Assembly (NCBI GenBank): GCA_016713625.1
Contig: JADJOT010000007.1
Span: 186,001-250,000 of the forward strand
Length of the DNA: 64,000 nucleotides
Reading direction: 5' to 3'
Source of the DNA: Candidatus Accumulibacter affinis
GTDB taxonomy: Bacteria > Pseudomonadota > Gammaproteobacteria > Burkholderiales > Rhodocyclaceae
Of this stretch, positions 60,606 through 64,000 are shown piece by piece. The position numbers were made by a program, and so were the translations under genes. The notes beneath the pieces were generated by a model. That model saw only the letters and a list, made by a program, of their open reading frames with translations. It made no database searches and was not told the DNA's origin. Position 1 is the stretch's first letter, and each line of letters opens with the position of its first letter.

Positions 60606-61421
60606 GTGAAACTCTCGGCGCGCTTCACGGAATATGGCCTTGTCGGTGCATTCTTCCTAATTATTATGCTAATAATATTGGCCACTGCGCCCCCCAGCCC
60701 TCCTGACTCCCATTCGATGATGGCCTCCCTCAGACTTGCGTGGACGAATCTTTGGACAAATCTAAGCGCGTTTCAAGGGAAATCGGACCCGAAACCAGAT
60801 GCGGTTGATTTCAAAGAGGCAATTGCGGCCACTCTCGGATTTGTCGCGGTCTTCGTGACCGGGCTATTAATTGATCTATTTAGTGTAATCTTTGTTTATG
60901 CCGAAATGATAGTGTTCAGCAAGTTGTTGCACCTGTACTCGGAAGACATCGGCGCGGTACAAAATCTCTTCCCTGACACTGTCAAGCGCGACTACGAACG
61001 ATTTAAAACGAAATTCGGGTCAAGCGTATTTGTGTCTGCGAGTCAGTCTGTAAAACGCATAAGGCTTCTCCCCTGCTATTCCAGAAACTTCGCTTTCTTC
61101 GTCACTTACGCTGGCTCCGGAGGAATGCAGTTAGACGCGCTAGGCGATCACCTACGTGTATGGAGAACCGCCCGAGGAATCGCTGCCTCAGCAATCTTGC
61201 TCTTTCTTGTTTGGCTTGTAACTCGTTACGCCGAGTCCGTTGGCCCAGTTGGAGGCATAGTTGCAACCTTGGTTGCAGTCGCAATCATAGTTGGATCAAT
61301 GTGCATAGTCGGGTTCAACTTCAGTCGACTTTGCGCATCCTTGCTGCGTCTGTTTGCATCGTTGCACAAAAGCAACAATCTAGCGCGAGCCCAGGGCCTC
61401 GCCACTCGGATGTCATCATAG
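60606..61421 (+). CDS. Multi-pass membrane protein of unknown function
   Basis: A 271-aa protein I do not recognise. GTG start at 60606 with AAGGA nine bases before. Hydrophobic segments are at about residues 10-27 (GLVGAFFLIIMLIILATA), 75-100 (LGFVAVFVTGLLIDLFSVIFVYA), 190-208 (GIAASAILLFLVWLVTRYA) and 215-240 (VGGIVATLVAVAIIVGSMCIVGF). Between them is a soluble stretch (DIGAVQNLFPDTVKRDYERFKTKFG) likely to be cytoplasmic. The last codons (AQGLATRMSS) are made by one of the dispersed repeats, so its C-terminus was set by that repeat. GC content is clearly below the window average, consistent with acquired DNA. Confidence 0.6.
   Translation: MKLSARFTEYGLVGAFFLIIMLIILATAPPSPPDSHSMMASLRLAWTNLWTNLSAFQGKSDPKPDAVDFKEAIAATLGFVAVFVTGLLIDLFSVIFVYAEMIVFSKLLHLYSEDIGAVQNLFPDTVKRDYERFKTKFGSSVFVSASQSVKRIRLLPCYSRNFAFFVTYAGSGGMQLDALGDHLRVWRTARGIAASAILLFLVWLVTRYAESVGPVGGIVATLVAVAIIVGSMCIVGFNFSRLCASLLRLFASLHKSNNLARAQGLATRMSS
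61394..61412 (+). repeat. Dispersed repeat copy 5
   Basis: GGGCCTCGCCACTCGGATG, forming the end of the membrane-protein gene. Confidence 0.7.
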
Positions 61422-61720
61422 CGTGAGCCCCAGGATCTTTTCCCGGATCCCGTCATCCCAAGCGGCTCGTTTGCGCTTCATGCGCACGCTACATTTGATC
61501 TTGTCGGTGGTATCCAGACGAATCAGGTTGAGCACATTCGGCGGTCAACTCGCGAGAACTGATGTAGTAGCGCCGCTCCAGGTCCGACTCCTGGTCACCC
61601 ACCTTACGGAGGAGTCGATCAGACCGATCGTCTTGCACCTGGGCCAATCCGCCAGATTGACGACCCCTTCCGCGGGCAACACCGAAGCAATTTGGCCGAC
61701 GATTCGACCATGGGAAGTGA
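61416..61720 (-). pseudogene. ISAs1-family transposase remnant
   Basis: On the minus strand QDDRSDRLLRKVGDQESDLE and RRYYISSRELTAE match the ISAs1 region before the HW-IEN motif. After a deletion the adjacent frame gives LNLIRLDTTDKIKCSVRMKR and KRAAWDDGIREKILG, the ISAs1 C-terminus, ending at 61416. The catalytic part in between is lost. Confidence 0.65.
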
Positions 61721-61785
61721 GAACCTGCCGGTGACGGTCAACCTTTTCCGATGGATATTGGTCAATGAACTCGGTCTTGATGGCA

Positions 61786-61808
61786 GGGCTTCGCTACTCG
61801 GAATGCAT
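61786..61808 (+). repeat. Dispersed repeat copy 6
   Basis: GGGCTTCGCTACTCGGAA and following TGCAT, 52 bases before the second IS66-type end. Confidence 0.65.
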
Positions 61809-61859
61809 ATGCAAAAAAGAGGTTTCTTTCTACTTTTCAATCGGTTGGTGAAGTTAAGG

Positions 61860-62818
61860 GTAACTTCTCAAAAGCGCGGGCGGGTATGCAGCGGATGGGT
61901 GCCGGAACGACGTGGTCACCCGCAGAGGACCCGTCTGAAGTGACGGTCGAGAGGATAGACCCAGACGGTTTTGATGGGCAGCAGGGCTTGGTGGTGGACA
62001 TCGAGCTTGCCGCGACCAGTGGTTTGTCCGAGGCAGAGCCAGTTGGCCGCTTGGTAAGCGGTGCCGCGAAAGCGTGACTGCTCGACGAAAGTCTCGACAA
62101 GAGCGGCCGGTAACCGTATTGGCCGTGCCAGTCGGCGGCGATCTGCCGGGCGGCGCGAGCCAGGATGGACGAGGCCAGATTCTTGCATTCGATCCACGGC
62201 AGGATAAGGAATCGAGCGTTGTTCCCTGACCCGGTGCAGGTGCTCCTGGCGTTGTGCGGGCGTCCAGCCGATATAGTGGTCGCGCGGCTGGGTCTTCCAG
62301 GCGGCGGCAGCAAAGCTGAGCAAGGCGACGAGGCGTCCGCCCGCGCGAACGAAGTAGCGCAGTTGGGCGCCGGGCAGCGGTTGATAGCCGAGGTAGTGGT
62401 AACGGTCGAGGTACTCGTTGTGCAGCTGCGACTCCGCGCGATGGCTGACCCGGTGCAGTTGCAGGTGTGCCCAGGGCACGAGGGCCGTTTGCGCGCAGGG
62501 CGCATCGGGTTCGGCCAGCACGGTACGACGGTGCCAGGGTTTACCGTTGTGATTGCCGTTGCGCGGCGGCGGCAGTTGCAGCAAGCCATCGGTCTGCATG
62601 CGCAGCATCGCCACGCGGCAGCTCATCTCCTTGAGCCGCCCGTCCTCGCGGCACCAGCCGAGCTCGGCACAGACCATCCGGGACAACTGGGCTCGCGAGG
62701 CGGCAGGATTGGCTGCGATCAGCTGCCGGATCTGGTCGAGCTCCACGGTGCTGAAGATGCGCCCGCAATAGCGAGCGGACGCCGTTTCAGGGGGCGTGTC
62801 GGAACATTCGCCCCCCGT
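61860..62818 (-). mobile_element. Truncated second copy of the IS66-type element
   Basis: Matches 1212-2170 of the complete copy closely, beginning with the same terminal sequence GTAACTTCTCAAAA. Similarity stops at about 62818, inside the overlap of the DUF4338 and transposase genes, where IS21 end repeats begin. The transposase and right end are absent, so the copy was cut by the IS21 insertion or a linked deletion. Confidence 0.85.
61916..62807 (-). pseudogene. Mutated DUF4338 gene of the truncated IS66-type copy
   Basis: Nearly the same protein as at 1270-2163 but with three frame lesions. The start codon is out of frame (ATG then MFRHAP and stop). One base is inserted near 62226 (TTCACGACC became TTCCCTGACC) and one is lost near 62092 (TTTCGAGCAAG became TCTCGACAAG). 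Between the last two, about 47 residues including the ARFLILPWIECKNLAS core are read out of frame. Function is almost certainly lost. Confidence 0.85.
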
Positions 62819-62823
62819 GGCGT

Positions 62824-62915
62824 ATTCCACGGCAAACTGGACAGCGATTCCACGGCAAACTGGACAGTGATTCCACGGCAAACTGGACACTGATTCCACG
62901 GCAAACTGGACAGTC
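62824..62915. repeat. Four tandem 23-bp repeats at the IS21 end
   Basis: ATTCCACGGCAAACTGGACA recurs at 62824, 62847, 62870 and 62893 with a 23-base period. Multiple subterminal repeats of this kind are transposase-binding sites of IS21-family elements. Confidence 0.8.
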
Positions 62916-62977
62916 ATTTGTCCTAGCGTAGCGCGCGGGATAACCGTGGCATCCTCGGTAAATTTGCCGAGGCCCAC

Positions 62978-64000
62978 ATGGCGAATACCAGGTTATCCAT
63001 GCGCAAGATTGTTGACGTGTTACGGCTGTCCCACGAGGGCGGCTTCAGCCACCGCGAGATCGCTCGGGTGGTCAATAGTTCGCCGACGACGGTCGGCGAG
63101 ATCCTCCGCCGATCGAAGCTCGTCGGCGTGGCGTGGCCGCTGCCGGCCGGGATCAGTGAGCGGTGGCTGGAGGCGCAACTTTACCCGCCGGTAGCTCCCT
63201 CGAGCCAGATTCGTCCCGAACCCGATTGGCCGGGTGTGCACCGCGAACTGCGGCGCAAAGGGGTGACGCTCGACCTGCTCTGGCAGGAATACAAAGCCGA
63301 GCACCCGTCGGGCTACCACTACAGCGGCTTCTGCGCCCACTATCGGCGGTGGGTCGTCCGGCTCTCGGTCAGCCTGCGCCAGACGCACGCCCCGGGCGAG
63401 AAACTGTTCATCGACTACGCCGGCCCGACGGTGCCAATCACCGACGCGATGACCGGCGAAATTCGCCAGGCAGCGATCTTCCTCGCCGTGCTGGGCGCCT
63501 CGAGCTACACCTACTGCGAAGCCACCTGGAGCCAGAGCCTGCCGGACTGGATTGGCAGCCATGTGCGCACCTTCGAGCACCTCAATGGTTGCACGGCTCT
63601 GCTGGTCCCAGACAACCTCAAGAGCGGGGTCACCACCCCCTGCTTCTACGACCCCGAACTCAACCCGACGTACCGCGATCTGGCCACCCATTACGGCACG
63701 GCGGTCCTCCCCGCCCGACCGTATCGCCCGAAGGACAAAGCCAAGGTCGAGGCGGCGGTGCTCCTGGTCGAACGCTGGGTCCTGGCCCGCCTGCGGCATC
63801 AGCGATTCTTCAGCCTGGATGAACTGAACGGCCGCCTGGTCGAACTGATGGCGGCGCTCAATACCCGTCCGTTCAAGAAGTTACCGGGCTGCCGTCAGTC
63901 GGCCTTCGCCGAAATGGACCGGCCCGCCTTGCGGCCCTTACCGCTCACGCGTTACGAGTTTGCCGAATGGAAAGTGGTCCGGGTCGGCATCGACTATCAC
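62978..64000 (+). CDS. istA: IS21-family transposase IstA, N-terminal 341 codons
   Basis: The start MANTRLSMRKIVDVLRLSHE opens a helix-turn-helix (GFSHREIARVVNSSPTTVGEIL). The DDE core follows: KLFIDYAGPTVPI (first Asp near residue 145), LLVPDNLKSGV (second Asp) and RPKDKAKVEAAV (Glu). The layout is standard for IstA. The gene is open to the window edge with no lesion, so the element may be intact. Confidence 0.88.
   Translation, partial: MANTRLSMRKIVDVLRLSHEGGFSHREIARVVNSSPTTVGEILRRSKLVGVAWPLPAGISERWLEAQLYPPVAPSSQIRPEPDWPGVHRELRRKGVTLDLLWQEYKAEHPSGYHYSGFCAHYRRWVVRLSVSLRQTHAPGEKLFIDYAGPTVPITDAMTGEIRQAAIFLAVLGASSYTYCEATWSQSLPDWIGSHVRTFEHLNGCTALLVPDNLKSGVTTPCFYDPELNPTYRDLATHYGTAVLPARPYRPKDKAKVEAAVLLVERWVLARLRHQRFFSLDELNGRLVELMAALNTRPFKKLPGCRQSAFAEMDRPALRPLPLTRYEFAEWKVVRVGIDYH

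Larger units (their letters stand above)
62819..64000 (+). mobile_element. IS21-family element, left part
   Basis: Begins with the 23-bp repeats and contains the istA gene, which runs off the window; istB would follow. It abuts the truncated IS66-type copy. Confidence 0.8.

Noticed and set aside
60115..61808. Integron gene-cassette array
   Set aside because: The repeats lack the attC core GTTRRRY and paired-arm structure, and no integrase is present in the window.
62824..62915. CRISPR array
   Set aside because: The units are contiguous 23-bp tandem repeats with no spacers and sit at the end of an IS21 element.

Overview
The window is high-GC DNA from a betaproteobacterium. The tat / HtrA / Nif3 neighbourhood, an H-NS-type protein, the PEP-CTERM-style HPr-kinase/PqqD genes and the density of decayed insertion sequences suggest a 'Candidatus Accumulibacter'-like member of the Rhodocyclales order. 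That placement is inferred from gene content only.

Layout. (1) 1-11 kb is a conserved core: the 3' end of tatC, a small lipoprotein cytochrome c, a class II glutamine amidotransferase, a DegS-like protease, a Nif3 protein, a fumarylacetoacetate hydrolase, a DUF3124 protein, a Gx transporter, an MFS permease and mutY. It is interrupted by a complete 2.65 kb IS66-type element (1212-3857) with matching ends and a perfect 8-bp target duplication; this element carries a DUF4338 (DruA-family) passenger gene. (2) 11-25.3 kb holds a flavin reductase, an H-NS-like protein, galE, apaH, a two-gene TIR/P-loop plus repeat-protein pair (likely defence), a bacterial alpha-2-macroglobulin with pbpC, and acylphosphatase. 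(3) 25.5-34.7 kb is one long operon: a DabA-type inorganic-carbon protein among four NuoL/M-like proton-channel subunits. (4) 34.7-35.4 kb is a ParE/ribbon-helix-helix toxin-antitoxin pair with a palindromic operator.

(5) 35.5-44.9 kb is the most interesting region. A sigma-54 activator with a CARF-like N-terminal domain sits just upstream of a good GG-N10-GC sigma-54 promoter. That promoter precedes four genes, each overlapping the next by exactly four bases: an AAA/DUF3696 ATPase, an uncharacterised protein with DPYF and HNRF motifs, a 75-aa small protein, and a 1594-aa SF1 helicase with a Vsr-like nuclease domain. I read it as a regulated conflict/defence system.

(6) 45.6-54.2 kb is a tight operon of PqqD-like protein, three glycosyltransferase-2 modules (one fused to an HPr-kinase-like P-loop domain), a nucleotidyltransferase-fold protein, an ABC exporter, a radical SAM enzyme and a methyltransferase. 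It probably makes and exports a modified peptide or glycan. (7) 54.3-64 kb is a decayed accessory zone: chrA, remnants of IS5, IS1380, ISAs1 and IS66 transposases, an orphan Phd antitoxin abutting a stray pbpC fragment, a patch of six dispersed ~18-bp repeats with a ~145-bp inverted repeat around small unknown genes, and the start of an IS21 element.

Several core genes (glutamine amidotransferase, fumarylacetoacetate hydrolase, mutY) are broken only by single-base length changes in short homopolymers, so sequencing error is a serious alternative to true gene loss there.
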